A DNA stretch of 64,000 nucleotides from Breviolum minutum Mf 1.05b.01 (GCA_000507305.1 DF241544.1:1-64000), one strand, 5' to 3'; positions 32,147-46,018 are shown, counted from the first letter of the stretch. The notes: generated by a model not told the origin, from the sequence alone. Numbers and translations are program-made.

Positions 32147-33295
32147 AAATCTTACATCTGAAGATAAAGATGTCCAATAGATGTGCTGTCCAATGCAAAG
32201 ATGTTACTGATGTCATATTTCCATGCAGAGGGGTCGACAATTCCACGGCTCGTGAAAGCATGAAAACGGAGAAACGTGATGAATGATCTGAGTGAAGTGC
32301 TGATTTCAGGTTCTTTGACACAAGCAGAGCTGGATTTGCTTTGCAGCATGCACCTTGTCACAATTCAAGGCCTTGAGAAGGTGCTAAATCCTTTTTCTTC
32401 GGATGCGCATTGTGCATTGTTGGTATAACTACATACAGCACATGCACGCTCCAGAGTCCTCGTTTTCACCTGTCCCCTCCCATGGCATGCTCCCTCCCAC
32501 ACGCAACTATGAGTAGTAAATAATTGCTACCAACACCAAGACAAATAGTACTAGTGGAGCTTACCAATGGGGAAGGGAGTTGGAACCATAGAATGCTCTA
32601 TCATAGTATAATTACATAGTTATTTGACTGAGCAGTTTTTTGGAATGTAGGGCAGTTGACCTGATCTTTCACAGTCCGCGTAAGTGCGCCAATGCGCTCG
32701 CGAGCGATGTAGATTTTGCTATGGAGGCAGAGTTGCGTATGCAGGTCTTATGTGAATGCACATGTTATATGTAGATACAGGAATGCGTATCGATGTGCAG
32801 CTGCTGATCCCTATAGATCATAGATGTCTTTGTCGGTCAGCTTTGTCTGTTATGGTTTAGGTTACCCTGCGTCCCTGCATATGCGCGCGGACTCGCGAAG
32901 GTATCCAGCCCAGCCAGCCCTATGGCCAGCACCCAGAAAACAAAGCATTCCTGAAATGCAGTACCACAGCTTATGCAAAAGAGACATGTAGAATCCCTGG
33001 TGGTAAGACAGCCAGGGTGGTCATCCCATCTCGTAAAATTTTCCAACTTGTAAGAGCTACCGATCATTTACCTGGTAGAATCCTGGTAGATGACCATCCA
33101 AGACAAACACATCCGTGGAGGCACCGATAAGGTCCCTCCAAGAAACTCCTGCGTAGGCACTAGGCACCCTTTCCATTCTGCGCATGCGGAAGCACTTGTG
33201 TAGGCTTGGTGCCAGTGTACAAGCAGGAGCCATCAGGAACCCAACACGCTCATTTCAATCATTTTATACTGCGTGAAGTCTTCAGCTTGATGCAG
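32147..33295. other. No gene resolved
   Basis: AT-rich sequence after the possible kinase 3' end. No exon chain or motif was seen on either strand. Confidence 0.4.
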
Positions 33296-34625
33296 TGGTG
33301 AAAGCTTTGCAGAAAGTGAAACGCTGCGCTCGGTTTCAAGGTAGCCCAAGTGTCAAGGAGTTCCTGCTGATGTATGCTGATACTGTTTCAATCGATTTGA
33401 AAGCTTGAAGTATTTTGAAGATATCCATCTTTCAAATTTCTGGCAAGGGACCAATTTCACTCGTTATGCCGAAGATTTGACAGCATTTATGGCAGCTCGG
33501 CAACCACGGCACTTCTGATTTGCAAATCTTCCATTAAGCCAGTGCGGCTTTGAAACTCAACTCTTCTGGGAGGAGAACCATTTTATACTTCATTTCACAT
33601 GTATCTTTACCCGTTCATATATATGGTGCTTTTGGATCATTACTTCAATGTCGTGGTATCATTTAGATTTAGCTGCGAAAAAAACATCTTGCCAGTGTAC
33701 ATTGACTATTTTTTGCATTTCACTGGCCAGATCGCTGGGAGGCAGTTTCACGAACATGGCACGAAATGCACGAGCATGTTTAGATACCGGGAATTCAAAA
33801 CAAACTCACGACTATTCCAGACTATTCCAAGGTTTGGCAGTTTTGGAAAGTCCCAACATGTCCTTGCAGTATGCAGTTGTGCCAAAAGCACTTGAACAGG
33901 GTTGATGTGCCTGTCACATTGTTTGACAAGTGTGCTGCGGCTTTCCCAGACCTCCTTTGACCTAGTCAGGAGACGTCACGAGAACCAATGAGAACCTCCG
34001 TCAAAAAAAGCACGCAATACAGCATCCTTGCGTGTCGATACCTTGTTCGCAGATCAATTTCAGCAATTTCCGCTTTGGCACAGACCATTTGGAACTGCAG
34101 GGCAAAGACGAGAAAGTAGAACCTAGCAATGTCGAGGAGGCGTCGTTTGGTGATTGGGTTTCGGGCGGGCATGAAAGAAATCACTTCTGCGAAGAGTCAA
34201 TGTCACATCAAGGCTCTGTGGTGAGACGTATAGAGCGTGAGAACACAAGGTCTTTGTTTTCGCTTGACTTTGGATGCTAGGATGCTGCGAGCGAAGCTTT
34301 GATGACATTTAGATACATTTAGTGAAGCAGAAACTAAGAGCCTCTCATGCGGAACACCTGTAAGTGCGCTAGTTTCCCGACTTGTGAATTTATCAACTTT
34401 GCTATTTCCAGAGAGGGTAGCCCTGACTTTGTGATTTTGTGCAGGGACAGGAGAGCTTCTCCTCATTATGCTTGGTGTTTTTCAAATTCAAGTGTCCTGA
34501 GTGTCCTGTGGTCCTTACATCATTTCGCTATCTTTGGCTATCTTTTGCAGAAGCGAATCGAGACGTTGGCGCGGAGGTCCAGCAGCCGAAATGGCGCCGG
34601 CGTCTCGTCGCAGCAGGGCTCGTAG
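33296..34625 (+). CDS. Exon cluster of an unknown gene
   Basis: Exon-like + strand pieces: 33296-33340 (VKALQKVKRCARFQ, AG before, GT after), about 33448-33516 (TNFTRYAEDLTAFMAARQPRHF in one frame), about 33830-33899 (GLAVLESPNMSLQYAVVPKAL), about 34062-34100 (AISALAQTIWNC), 34127-34220 (RRRLVIGFRAGMKEITSAKS, GT donor at 34221) and 34551-34625 (KRIETLARRSSSRNGAG to a TAG). RRRLVIGFRAGMKEI faintly recalls L7Ae/SBP2-type RNA-binding domains, but the next strand of that fold was not found. Splice phases were not all reconciled; function unknown. Confidence 0.35.
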
Positions 34626-37600
34626 GCCATCACGACGGTTCTATGCCGGCTGGGAGTGCCCATGGAAGAACGATGAAAAGCTATTTAGAATGGAAAAGAC
34701 AAGAGAGCAGTAGGATTGATATGGCATCAGTATGGCTATAAGATATGAAATATATGAAATACATTTTAGTTGTTGCGGCTATGCATATGTCTTCAAAAAC
34801 TGGATAAACATATGGCATATGGTATGTATAAAAATCATAAAACATAAAACATAAACAAGTATCCAAATTGCATATACTGGGTAGTAGATATTATCAGACA
34901 TATTTTATTTTTATGTTCTGGCCGCCCTCATTCCTTCTGCTGCCGTAGTCATGGTCTCCCCTCCCCTTGTGGAGTGGATGGTGTAAAGGTGGTGGTGAAG
35001 AATTGATTTATCTCCTGGAATCTAATTTTTAACAGATAGCAGGCACTAGTGTGATTGTTTGGTCTGGAAAATGTGTTACTGAAAACAGTAAAATAAAGGA
35101 TGGCTTTATCTCTTACAATCTACTTTTAGCTTACAGTCTGCCTGCAAAAAAAAAAGCGACTTTGCTTGGGAGAACGTTGGTTGATGAATCTGCACAAAAA
35201 GCGTGTTTACGCGTGTTTATCTCTTGAACATATTGGTTACCAAATGTGGCAAAATATTGTTGCGTCTCTTGAAAGCAAAGGACTTTTTGAGATGGTTGAT
35301 AGCTGTTTTAAATTTCAAAGGTAGATACTTGATTGTGCTGATTGCTTTTTCAGACAACATATTTTGAAATGACGAAGTAAAAACTGTGATGTATCTAATT
35401 CATTTTATTTTGTTAGAGATATTGGATAGATATGGTGTTTTACAATGTTTTACTTTATTTATTTTCTTGGGGGAACCTTGGACGCAGGGCCATGTATTGG
35501 CCCCGTCGTCTCAAACTCTGGGGTGGACAACTTGCACTCTGCAGGAACTTTGCTTTTGGCCGCAGTTCTGTGTAAACGTCCGGGGCCAAAAGACATTTGC
35601 TTGGCCAAATTTCAGTTTTCAAACTTGTCACCTTTGCAGTGAAGATGATAGACCAGAAGCAGAATGCAGGACCCGGACGGCAGTCGAGACATCATGCAAT
35701 ATAATTTAGCAGACATACCAGACATCGTAGACTATAGACTAGAAGACTTCAGATTCTTGCTAACTGTATTTGATATCTATTTCGGACAGGCCTGTGCTGT
35801 CATCCTGACTCCAGAATGTGGCCTGTTCTACGATTGGGCACCAGTGATGTTTGTCATTTTTTTATGATTGAACATGCAAGGCCTAGGTCGTAGTCGTGGA
35901 CTGGTGCAGGTGGGAGACAACGGTAGATCAATGGAGATGGGAATGAGAAAGTTGCCAGAGATTGGTGATTCGGGTGATTGCTGTGATCCCTTCTCAAATG
36001 GACACCCACATCCGTAGTCTGAAGCTCTGCGGCTTCCACGTGGTTCAAACTGTTTTGCTGTTTATCCAACGTGTTTCGATGATTTCGCATCTTTGTCCCT
36101 GTCCCTACCCTGTCAGACAGACAGGTTTGGGCACTTCGAGCCATGCCACATGCGTGAAGGAGCGGGTGATGGAATTGCCGCATGTTCGTTGGTTTTCCTG
36201 GGTTTTGTCATCATCCCTTTGCAACCTTTACAAAGTTTTTTCAAAAGGGTCTTCCAAGATGCTGGATGAGGTGTCGTGCCTTTGATATCATCCAGCTGTG
36301 CACTTCATGGCGTTGTGAGTCGTGAATTGCATTCATTCTGCAGGCTCGGGGAACCTGCTTGTGAGACCGTCTGAGTGTCCTGGTGATGCTCATCACTTCG
36401 CAATCCTATTCAATTTCTTTCGGGACCCTCTGGATTATTTGGAAGGTTGCTGCCAAAATCTATAGAATTTTGAATGACGCATACCAACCTGGACTTCTTT
36501 CACGAGTTTCATAGAGTTTCGAGTTTCCAGAGATGATCCTGGATGACTGCTTGCAACGCACAGTCTATATTTGCATTCTGCATCGCATGGTGTTCGCCGA
36601 TATCCGACATCGGTGACATCATGCCAATCCCGCTGAGCGTTTGAAGTGCTCTGCAGAGCTTTGGCACAAAGCCTTGGACGGTTGAGATGGAGTGCTGTGT
36701 TTTTCCATGTTTGCACATGTTTGCCCCTTTCGGTTTATGTCAACATAATAATATATTAATTGATCATATCCACTACAGGGGCGCACTGTGATTAAAAACA
36801 TGATGTATTTGCACTTTCACACACTGTCAACAACAAGGATAAGAACAACAATAGTACTCTTCCGCTACACTCTCACTGGCAATCCCACCGGTTCCATTTA
36901 TCATTTTATACCTCAGACTACACTTGCTACACCAACTGGTTTCTGGACTTCCTTCGGATTGTGTTTCTTTTAGTCAAACAGACAGGAAGGCCATGATTTT
37001 GTTAAAGAGCTGTTAGATGCCTTGATGTTTTATGGCAAGGCCTTGATGTTGCTCTTGATTCGCTGAAAGTCCATGGCGATGGATCCTGCCGAAGCAATTC
37101 GATGCCAGTTTTCCGCTTGGCAAAATTGCGCGGAGCATTTGAACAGAACCAACTGCAAATTCCCGCAATCACATTGTGACCAAGTGCACAATGAAAGGAT
37201 ACACATCGAAGGCAGATGGTAGACACACAAAGTCAAACTCGCTGACCTTCGCACACGTTTGTGTGTTTGGGGACTCTGTTCCATTCTCTATGATCTTTAA
37301 AATGCTGCATGTTTGAGAATTGTGCACATCGAAACAAAAATATTTTGATATCTTGGAGTGTTGCGAGGCCTGCCTTTGATTACCACGTGGGATTTGTATA
37401 GATGGTTGCGGCATGCGCACATCGCTTCTCCGAGATTTCAACTCCTGACTTGTAGCAAAACTTGCTACTTGTGGACTAACAGTTAGGTGATTTTGGAGGT
37501 TGGCCTGATGTTTCCCATCCTCGCTGTGGGCGTGGGAGGACGAAATTCTCACTGTTGTACTGTATGGTCTTGTGATTGACTGCTGTTGCTACGGTCATTT

Positions 37601-37938
37601 TCCATACGCATTTTTTCACATCCTCACATCTCCCAGCACAAAGCTCAACGCATCCGGTACGGGTATTTTTTTGTTGGGCGCTGGACTCGCTGGAAGGCCA
37701 ACTTTGCAAAAGGCAATGGTAAAAATGTGTAAACGTGGCATATGTGACAGTTTCAAGCATGTTTTTTCGTTGTCCTTAATTGGAACACCTCCACCTTTAG
37801 ACCTGACATCACCGCTTCGTCTTCCATCTTCTGTGGTATTGAATCTAGGTCAGAACCGTTCTTGAGATGATTCATTCAGCTTTTCAGATGATTTTGCGGG
37901 TAGACTGTGCATCAAGAAGTCAAATACATCAAAGTGGC
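34626..37938. other. Mostly AT-rich, no gene resolved
   Basis: A GC-richer + strand stretch at about 35490-35600 (GPCIGPVVSNSGVDNLHSAG) and one at 35636-35700 after a CAG acceptor (VKMIDQKQNAGPGRQSRH) could be exons. The rest has no motif, no repeat array and no long frame. Confidence 0.3.
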
Positions 37939-38190
37939 TGAGTTTTGCAATTTTGCCGCCAGCTTTGGCTCCAAAAAGAGAAATGATAGCCCCATCGAGT
38001 ACATATGCAAACACAAACCACGAGAAGACTTCAAAGCACGGTGTAGCACTTGTGTTTGAGTGTTTCGAGTAAACAACATAAGTCTACTATGATCTTCCCA
38101 GTTCAAAATGCTAGCCACCAGCCAAGAGAATATCAACCAGCATCTTTTGCTCGTTTTCTCTCTTGCGTAGCATCGCTATCAGCTGCTTGC
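37939..38190 (+). repeat. Dispersed 250-bp repeat, copy 1
   Basis: Matches 42941-43200 about 5 kb away, same orientation, with small indels and substitutions. It contains CCGCCAGCTTTGGCTCC. Confidence 0.9.
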
Positions 38191-40663
38191 GGCAAGTTAC
38201 TGGAGGCACCATAGACTGAGTACAGGCACCATAGACTTGACGCTTTTTCCTTGCCAGCTTGCTTTCTAATATATGATAGAACGATATCCAGCAGTAATCG
38301 ACTCTATTTGTCTATGTCTATTCATTTTTATTGCGCACAGCTACTACCATCTTGGCTCTTTTGTTCTACGCCTGTACTTGGTAAAGATTGCTCCTGCTCA
38401 TTGCAGCCAAGTGCAGAAAGGGAAATGGAAGTAGATGAATCAGATGGAGCATGACCGAACAAGTTTTCGTGGAGCACACAGCTGGAGAAATTCCTGGCCT
38501 TCCACGTTGATAGCCGGAGAGGCCTGATCCGACATGATGGAAGCTCATTCAAAGAGATGGATTCCAGGCACTTGAGAGGATGCTGTGCAGCTCTGTTGAC
38601 ATTTTTCTCTTTCTAATTTTTTCTCAAACTCCTTTCAGAATCATGAGTCTGAGCCGTCCGATTTACCGACTACTTTTCTTCATATCTTTCTACCGCTTTT
38701 AAAATTCTGCTTTGGGGATTCAGAGATTTCTGTTGGAACATGTCCAACCCTATCGGAATATTTGTGCTTTGTGCGTCCAATCTTATTCACATCTGTCTTG
38801 CTCTTACAATGAAATCTAAATTCAAGTGGACACTCACGTTTCGAAGCGGTTTCGAAGCTTCGAAGCCACTTGTCACCTTGGAAAGGCTTGCTGCAAGCCA
38901 TTTCTGAGCGCTCGGGCGGTGGTTTGTTTGCAATCATGCGGCGCAACTCAGCGGCAAGCGAGGCCAGGTGGCAAATCGTGGTCGTGGCAACTCAACTTTT
39001 CTATGTATTTCTTTCATGGTGAAACAGATGGTGAATGCATTACGAAAGCGCCTCAATGATCAATGAAGGACCGAGTTGACTTGGAAGTCGGTAGAGTGAC
39101 TTTTTGCGAACGAACATGTCATGTGTCTTTACCACAAAATGTGCAGAAAACTGTAGTTCTGCGAGAGTCCATGATTTAAATTACTTGATGAAAGATTCAG
39201 CGGTCAGACTGTAGTTTGATATTGGACATGTTTAATGGATTTTCATGGAAGGGTAAGCATTTATTGATGTGAATACTCATGAACTAGGCCTTTGGTGGAT
39301 ACTGTGCAGGTATTCATACACCTGCTCACATCCCAAGTTTCGTTCTCGGGAGTCAGAATTGACTTCTGTCAATCCCACTGCCAGTTGTCGAACTCCACGC
39401 CAGAGAGGGGAAGTGATGCAGGTGGAGCTGTTGGACAGGGACTGATTCTTGTGCTGCTGTCAATGTTTTGTTATGTTTTATTCATGTTTTTTCTCTTTCA
39501 TCAACTCAATTGCAACATGATGAAACCACAAATAACGAAACAAGCGTGGACGTATTCGTGTTTTGGAAGTGTATTTTTGTCTAGAAAAACTGACATGGAA
39601 TAGGTGCAGCAATCGATTGAAGTCTCCCCGCAAGTCACAGCATTTATTTGCTGCCAGAGTGGCTCCAGGTTGTTTCCAGGAAGCTTTGTCCTCTCGGAAA
39701 CTGACATACCACTTGAACAATAGGCGGTTGAAGACTATTATATTTTTGATAGCTTCCTTTTTGGGATGACTTACTGGCTGAAGGTGTTACCATAGTTGGA
39801 GGCAGTGTCTAGATTTTTGCTCGATGGGTTATGTGCTTGATGAGGAGGCTTCCAGTTTGCACTTTTCCAGGGGTCTACAGAGAGCCTAGTGCAGAAAGCT
39901 ACTGCACATGATGCCATATTATCGCAACAAAATGCCTCATGATCGACGACCAAGCCACCTAGTCCTCTCTTTGACTATGATGCTTCACGAGCTTTGTTCT
40001 GTACGTTCTGCTCACCCGATAGCTCAATTCATAGTTAGGTGGTGACATGCCGGAGCGGAAAAAGTCAAAAGTTCAGGTTTGACATTTGGCACAATGATGG
40101 TTCGGACAGTGTTCAGAAAAGTTGTCAAGACCACATGCGATAATGTGCATTATTCCCGGATGGATCTTTTGTAAAATCCGAAAACCATTTGGATACATTA
40201 GGTTTTACTTTTGTTTTGTTGGATGGGGTGGAGATTTCAAAATGATTTTGTGCAGTAAGGATTGAGCAGATTTGTAGATCTTTAAAAATGCGAAAGTACT
40301 ACCAAATATCCGGCACTACAGATTGATGAATAGTTCATGAAAGTCACCAAAACAAAGAGTTGGGAGTTGAATGGCATTTATTTGCCGTATTTACCCTCGC
40401 TCGCTTGGCAGCTGAGTACCTTGATGTTGGAGAATTTGACTGCAGGCTTTGGAGAGGTGCCAGATGCCACTCGTGGCTATGACGTCCAGGACACCTGATG
40501 AAACGCTCAGCTTTGCTGGATGCTTTGCGAATTCATTTTTTTTTTTTTGATTTGTGCTTTTTTTTCCAGTCATTCAGAACGCTGGGTATGCAGATTCTCA
40601 TTTCAGATGTGCAACAAATCAGTGGCAGAAAACTCTTCTTTTCATTTCTTTTCTGCTTTCTAG
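38191..40663. other. Few exon candidates
   Basis: 38407-38454 follows TTGCAG and reads PSAEREMEVDESDGA to a TGA, a possible acidic C-terminal exon. About 38884-38964 reads LLQAISERSGGGLFAIMRRN and then a GC donor; the minus strand is also open here. The rest is AT-rich with no recognisable gene. Confidence 0.3.
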
Positions 40664-41321
40664 GGCGATCTTCCTGTAAACGCTGCCAGCCGCAGTATTG
40701 CAGTGTTCTCAAGAAAATTCTTGGATCAAAATGTGTCAGGAGTACGAGAAAATGTGGCACGCGCTGTCAAAGGACTGGTTCTGCCCAGCGACTCGCCAGT
40801 TCGTGGAACGGATGGCATCCAGTGAGCGATCTCCAAGGGGGGTTCAAAATGTTTCAACATCACTGGACTTTGTTACAGGAGCAAACTTGGCCCAGTATAC
40901 AGCGTTTTTCGATCATTGGTCCAGCAGGCCAAGGAATTGAGACCTGTTTGCCAGTGCCAAAGAAGTAGAACTATGTAGAACTTGTAACAGCAGAGCCCGA
41001 GTGCAGAGCCAATCGAAGAGCGACTTGATCTTGACGTGATATTCATGTGTACAATATGATTATGATGGCTATGAAAATATCAGTAGAAATCATAGAATCT
41101 ACATGAACCCACCAAAGCTGGAACCATGCTTGAAGGATAGATATAGTAAACACAATTCTTCAAAAATTGAACTGTTGAGAAGTCGAGAGAAGTCCTGTTG
41201 CGAAAAGACTTCATGTAGGAATTCCAAACTGCTTGGATCTTGAATCCCAAACTGCGCAGGCGAGGATTTCCTGGGCACCGTGAACCAGACGGTTGAAGAG
41301 ACCCTGGGTCCACCAGAAAAG
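40664..41321 (+). CDS. Two good exons of an unknown protein
   Basis: 40664-40821 is 158 bases after TCTAG and before GTGAGC. It reads GDLPVNAASRSIAVFSRKFL, later NVARAVKGLVLPSDSPVRGT. 41260-41321 follows GCGCAG and ends at a GC donor, reading EDFLGTVNQTVEETLGPPEK. Between them about 40871-40920 (VFRSLVQQAKEL) may be another exon. The sequence is helical and amphipathic; no family recognised. Confidence 0.45.
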
Positions 41322-42031
41322 GCACACTGGGATTTGTGGATCTCTGGTCGGTTCTATGTGGAATATGCGGATCTATATGGATCTATGATATGATTCTATG
41401 TTCTAGCTATTTGCCAGGAATCTGGGCTCTCTTGATCAGGAGCTTTCTGGTTGCCTTTCTCTCTTAGTTCCATCATGAAACAAGAACCTTTCCATTGCTA
41501 GACTTTTCAGGGAGTGTAGGATTCAAGATTGATCTTGAACAGCAGCGAATTCACTTCGACGAAAAACTTGGATTCTAATGAATTCTACTCATTGGAATTA
41601 GAGTTGGCAGTGATTGTGCGGATTGTGGGAAATGACTTGTCCTGATTTCAAATGACTCGGAATTGATTCGAAATCAAGCTGAAATCAGATTGAAGTTAAA
41701 CCGCTTGGACATGAAATTGGGTTGAGCTGACTTGTTCACAAGCTTATTTGGTTCCCAGTATCAGCGTGGAAGTGACTTGCTGTAACAGGCATGAGCCCTT
41801 CAAACATTTGATTGTTTCAATCTATACAGTATGTCAAAACACGGGCATCTTCAAATTGCAATTGGCTTTCGAACGTTGAAAATCGGAGTGTCGGAGTGGC
41901 AGTGTAGGTGTCTGTGGTTCCAAAGCAGCGATGGCAGTCAGTACGTGGGACCCCTGGGATGCTTCGTTGCGGTGCAGTTCAGTTCCTGTGCAAAGTCGAG
42001 CTTCGTTGCTTCGTTTTTGTCGTTTTTGCAG

Positions 42032-42883
42032 GCCTTGATGTGAAGTGCAAGTCACCGGATGACTTCTGTCTATTGCATCATCGCCTTAAGGCGCTGCCGA
42101 ACGCCAGATTCTTACTCTAAAGTCACAACAATATCTTGCAGACTTAGTACAGGTATGTACAGGTATGTACTCGTAACTTAAGGTATCTTGAAATCACCTG
42201 TGCAAGTGGTTTGTTTCTCTTTGGAACTGACACTTATACATACATACAGTAGTTGTTTCAATTCAGATTGCTGTACAAAAAGCGAGTTTTCCAAGGTTTC
42301 TAGATATCAGTGGTTTCTGGTAGAAGTAGGAAGCGTAGGAAGCTACTTTGGAGGAAGTTTCTAACCTTAGTGACTTGATTTCAGAGCATAAGCCAATTTT
42401 CTCGTGTGGAGTTTGATGCGATTAGCATCGTTTTCTGCATCCCAGCGCCAACTGACTCGAAAAAGACTTTTGCAGTCCCTTCGTGTCAGGGAATTGATGC
42501 CATGCCATGACGGACACAAAACGTGAACCATATGGCGCGTTCCAGATGTAGCATTTCCATGCACTTCCAGGAGCTAGCGCAAGACGTTTATTGGATGTTC
42601 CCTCCAGAACCCTACGACTTTCTCAGAAGGGTGGCTTTCACTACATTGACCATGCTGTTGTTCTCGCAAAGTCATTTCTGACATGTTGACAAGTTGAGCG
42701 ATCTGGACACACAGACATTGTACCCGTTGGTGGTATTGCAGATTGGCTCCACGATATGATGGCAGTGATTAGATGTTGCACTCCAACCTCTCCGAATCGA
42801 AACTGGAAGATTCCCTCAGACGTTGCAAAGCGCTACGGAGTTTTTGTATTTCTGAGTTTGCAAAAGTTTCTACGGTTGATATA
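42032..42883 (+). CDS. Exon group of an unknown protein
   Basis: 42032-42090 follows TTTTTGCAG and ends at a GC donor, reading LDVKCKSPDDFCLLHHRLK. About 42393-42506 reads FSRVEFDAISIVFCIPAPTD. About 42625-42675 reads KGGFHYIDHAVVLAK. About 42697-42883 is an open stretch without an early Met (SGHTDIVPVGGIADWLHDMM) to a TAG. Exon limits beyond the first are not fixed. Confidence 0.35.
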
Positions 42884-42940
42884 GCTCAGGTTTTTCTTGC
42901 CACCTCGCCCTTCGGCCTCGATGCGGCCATTTCTCTACTC

Positions 42941-43200
42941 TGAGTTTTGCAATTTTGCCGCCAGCTTTGGCTCCAAAAAGAGAAATGATAGCCCCATCGA
43001 GTGCATATGATACATGCAAACAGGTGAACCACGAGAAGACTTCAAAGCATGGTGTAGCACTTGTGTTTGAGTGTTTCGAGTAAACAACACAAGTCTATTA
43101 TGATCTTCCCAGTTCAAAGTGCTAGCCACCAGCCAAGAGAATACGAATCAGCATCTTTTGCTCGTTTTCTCTCTTGCGTAGCATCGCTAGCAGCTGCTTG
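42941..43200 (+). repeat. Dispersed 250-bp repeat, copy 2
   Basis: Partner of 37939-38190, with an extra insertion of about ten bases near 43010-43025. Confidence 0.9.
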
Positions 43201-43882
43201 CTGGAAGCAGAGGTACACCGGACTCAGCGGACTCAGTCATGCTTCGAGATGTAGGAGCATTTTTTGCCATACCATCCAGCGATTCAGGCCCTTGATGCCT
43301 GGATGGGAAAATGCCATGTTTCTTTGTGAGTATCCATTGAGTCCTGTTCCTTCATTTCTTTGTTATGAAGATTTATAATGAAAACGTGAATCTCTAGTTT
43401 CCTTGCAAGCAGAGTTTTGGTGAATCAGTCAATACCAAAGTTGGGCAGGCTAGGCCAGTGGGCTACGCACGTGGATGAATCAGCACCTGCCTCAACGAAC
43501 CAAAAAACTGCGGGATTCTTTTCTACCAGTGGCATCAACAGTTTTTCGCATTTGCACGCATTTCCATCATGCAACTTAAACGCCAGTACCCAAAAAGGAT
43601 GCCGAGAGGCAAGTTTCAGATACGGTGTTGCAGAATGTTACTGTAACTGACAACTTGAATTGGCTCGCATGTGCACTCCAAACAAAATTTCAAGATAGAT
43701 ATGCCGCTATGCCTCAATGGAATCATCAAAGTGATCAAACCGTGCTGAACAATTATCGTTCCTTCCTGAGGTCCTGAGATCAAGGCGGCAAGGGGTACTT
43801 TTGTCCAAGTCAATTGACAAGGGGCTGTTTTGGGAATGCTCAGTTTGAAGTATAAAGATGACAAAATCTGACAAATTGATAC

Positions 43883-44159
43883 AGATTGTCGGATTGCTGA
43901 TGGCCCTGAGCAATGATAAGAATGTGAAGGGACAAGTTTGCGTGGGTGATTGGGCCAGCTTGAACAAAATTTGCACCAGAGAGGTCTGGCACAAATGATG
44001 GAAGCTCATTCACCACAGATTCGAGGCTCTGTTTTAGAGGGTGTTACAATGATGCACAACCTTTGCTTAGTTTCAACCTTGGTCAAGAAGTCGCGGAAGT
44101 CGAATGTCAGAAAACAATTAGTCGAGGGTCAGAACGACGAGAATGACGGAGAAGAATGA
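43883..44159 (+). CDS. Possible exons of an unknown protein with acidic end
   Basis: After GATACAG the + strand reads IVGLLMALSNDKNVKGQVCV and on to a TGA at about 43999. An overlapping frame, 43950-44159, reads RGLAQMMEAHSPQIRGSVLE and ends ENDGEE and a TGA. Only one can be right at each base; an intron between them is likely. Function unknown. Confidence 0.3.
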
Positions 44160-45861
44160 GAACAATGAAGCGACTTGAAGCCATGATTTTGGCTCTCAGA
44201 GATCATCAAAGACGATCAAAGAACAATTGGTTTGACGCGGAATCAAGGAAACTAGAGGAATGGCGCTGAGATGCTGTGACATGCTGTGAATCTTTTCAAG
44301 CCAGTCCTCTGATGAAAGCAATGGAAACTTTTGGACAAAATGACTAACGGCAGGACTGATACATGGGACTTGAGTTAGACATGCAGCGTGCCACACTAAC
44401 ATATGACTGCACGCAGAACATTGGGCCGATCCACCCATATCCGCCCACCCTTTGTGTTGCTTGATTTTTTGAGCAGGTTTATGTACACCAGAACGCGAAC
44501 AAGACCAAGCCTCTATCTTAAAGTCTCAGATTGTCGAAGAAATCACCCACGATTGTCGGCATCTTTTATTATTGCTGGTGCGACAGCGTTCTCTCGAACA
44601 TACCCGGCATGACAGATTACAACAAACACACTATCGTATAATGATGTATAATGTATGTGTGAATGCATGTGTGAGATTGTGTGAGTATATAGTATATAGT
44701 ATTCCCTTTATCATCAGCAACATTACGTACGTATGACTATTACTCCAAGTACTGTTCTTGCAGATTCTTGCAATAAGATAATATACAGTAGTCAGGACTA
44801 TTTGGTTGTTCTGTTTCATTGTAAGTGCCAGTGCCTCTGTGAGTACTACGAGCAGGATTATTACGTTTGAATGTATTGGATTGTAATCTCATCTATCGCA
44901 CAGATTAGTCTCAGTGGGATTGTAATTCGTGATTTGAGAGCTTTGTTTTTGAGGTTTGGACTGAGTCTCCAGCCTTACCAGCATGGCGGCCAGAGCTTCA
45001 GCATTGGCCACAAGCAGTGGAAGTACTGCCCTTAGCAGATCCTACAGACCTTAGCATGATGCACAAGAACACAACATGACAACGCTCGGCAGCAAAAAAC
45101 AGGCTATGATTGCGGGATTTGATTGCGATTTCAGAATTGTTTGATCAAAGAGATGGCCTCTGCAAGTTGGAGCCACGACTTTGACTTGCGAGCAGTAAGC
45201 CGTGTAATTCCATTTCTAAATGCACGTAAGATCAGGTAAGAATATTCCTATTGCAATCTTATTGTACTGTCTTTTGATGTCTTTTGTATTACTTTTCCAG
45301 TTTTTTCATCGTTCTGAACCATGGTTGTGCCTTTGCTACAGGTAGTATGAATTATATGAACAGATATTATGGTCGACCGCAATCGTTTGTGTGTCCGAAG
45401 CAAGTCTGAATCCTTACGTACCATGCTGTTTTGGTCATCCTTTCATCGTTTGTAGCTAAGGCATGGCAGGCCTCCTGCGAGGATGGCTGCTTGGCGAGCA
45501 ACCATGGAGCCTAACAAACAACAGAACTGTTTCGATTGCTGGGCATTTTAGTGGATGAAGGATGTGCAACTGATGGACTGACCTTGTAGCTCTGAGCACA
45601 GAGGTTTGATGTGGTGCAGCGGATTAAGGCGCCAACACATTGCCTGCAAATGCTCCACAACATGACACTGAGAGTCAACTTTGCTAATGTGAATACAACA
45701 TTGCTGGACCAAGCCTTATGACACATGGTGCAACATCTCATTGAGTGACTAGTCTTTCAACAATGTGTATTTTTGTGTCATTTTGTCATCTATGCATTGG
45801 TATACGATACATTCGTGTCATAAGTGCGTAACTTGATGTCGCTTGATGTGCTGTGGGTGCA
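44160..45861. other. No gene resolved
   Basis: AT-rich sequence. A GC-richer patch at about 45462-45520 (MAGLLRGWLLGEQPWSL) could be an exon start, but its 3' splice chain was not found. Confidence 0.35.
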
Positions 45862-46018
45862 GGAGCGACGTGGAATTCAGCACCGAAGACCTGGAGGAGC
45901 AATTCAGCGACGTGTACGTCGTAGTACGTCGTGTGGATCCTTTGGAATTTGCCAACATTCCACGAGGAGATCGATCGCTTCCTCGGTGGCCTCCAAGCTG
46001 CGCCACGGCGTACTGATT
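45862..46018 (+). CDS. Possible exon, acidic protein
   Basis: After GGTGCAG the + strand reads SDVEFSTEDLEEQFSDVYVV and continues to 46018. A second frame over the 3' half reads FHEEIDRFLGGLQAAPRR and looks more protein-like there, so a frame change or short intron may be present. Confidence 0.35.

Noticed and set aside
35636..35709. Kinase-like start FAVKMIDQK in a + strand frame
   Set aside because: It resembles a kinase lysine strand, but no glycine loop, helix C, HRD or DFG exon was found nearby, and the first residues fall before the likely CAG acceptor.
38345..38362. ACCATCTTGGCTCTTTTG as a spliced-leader relic
   Set aside because: The match is limited to the 3' half and no ORF begins after it.
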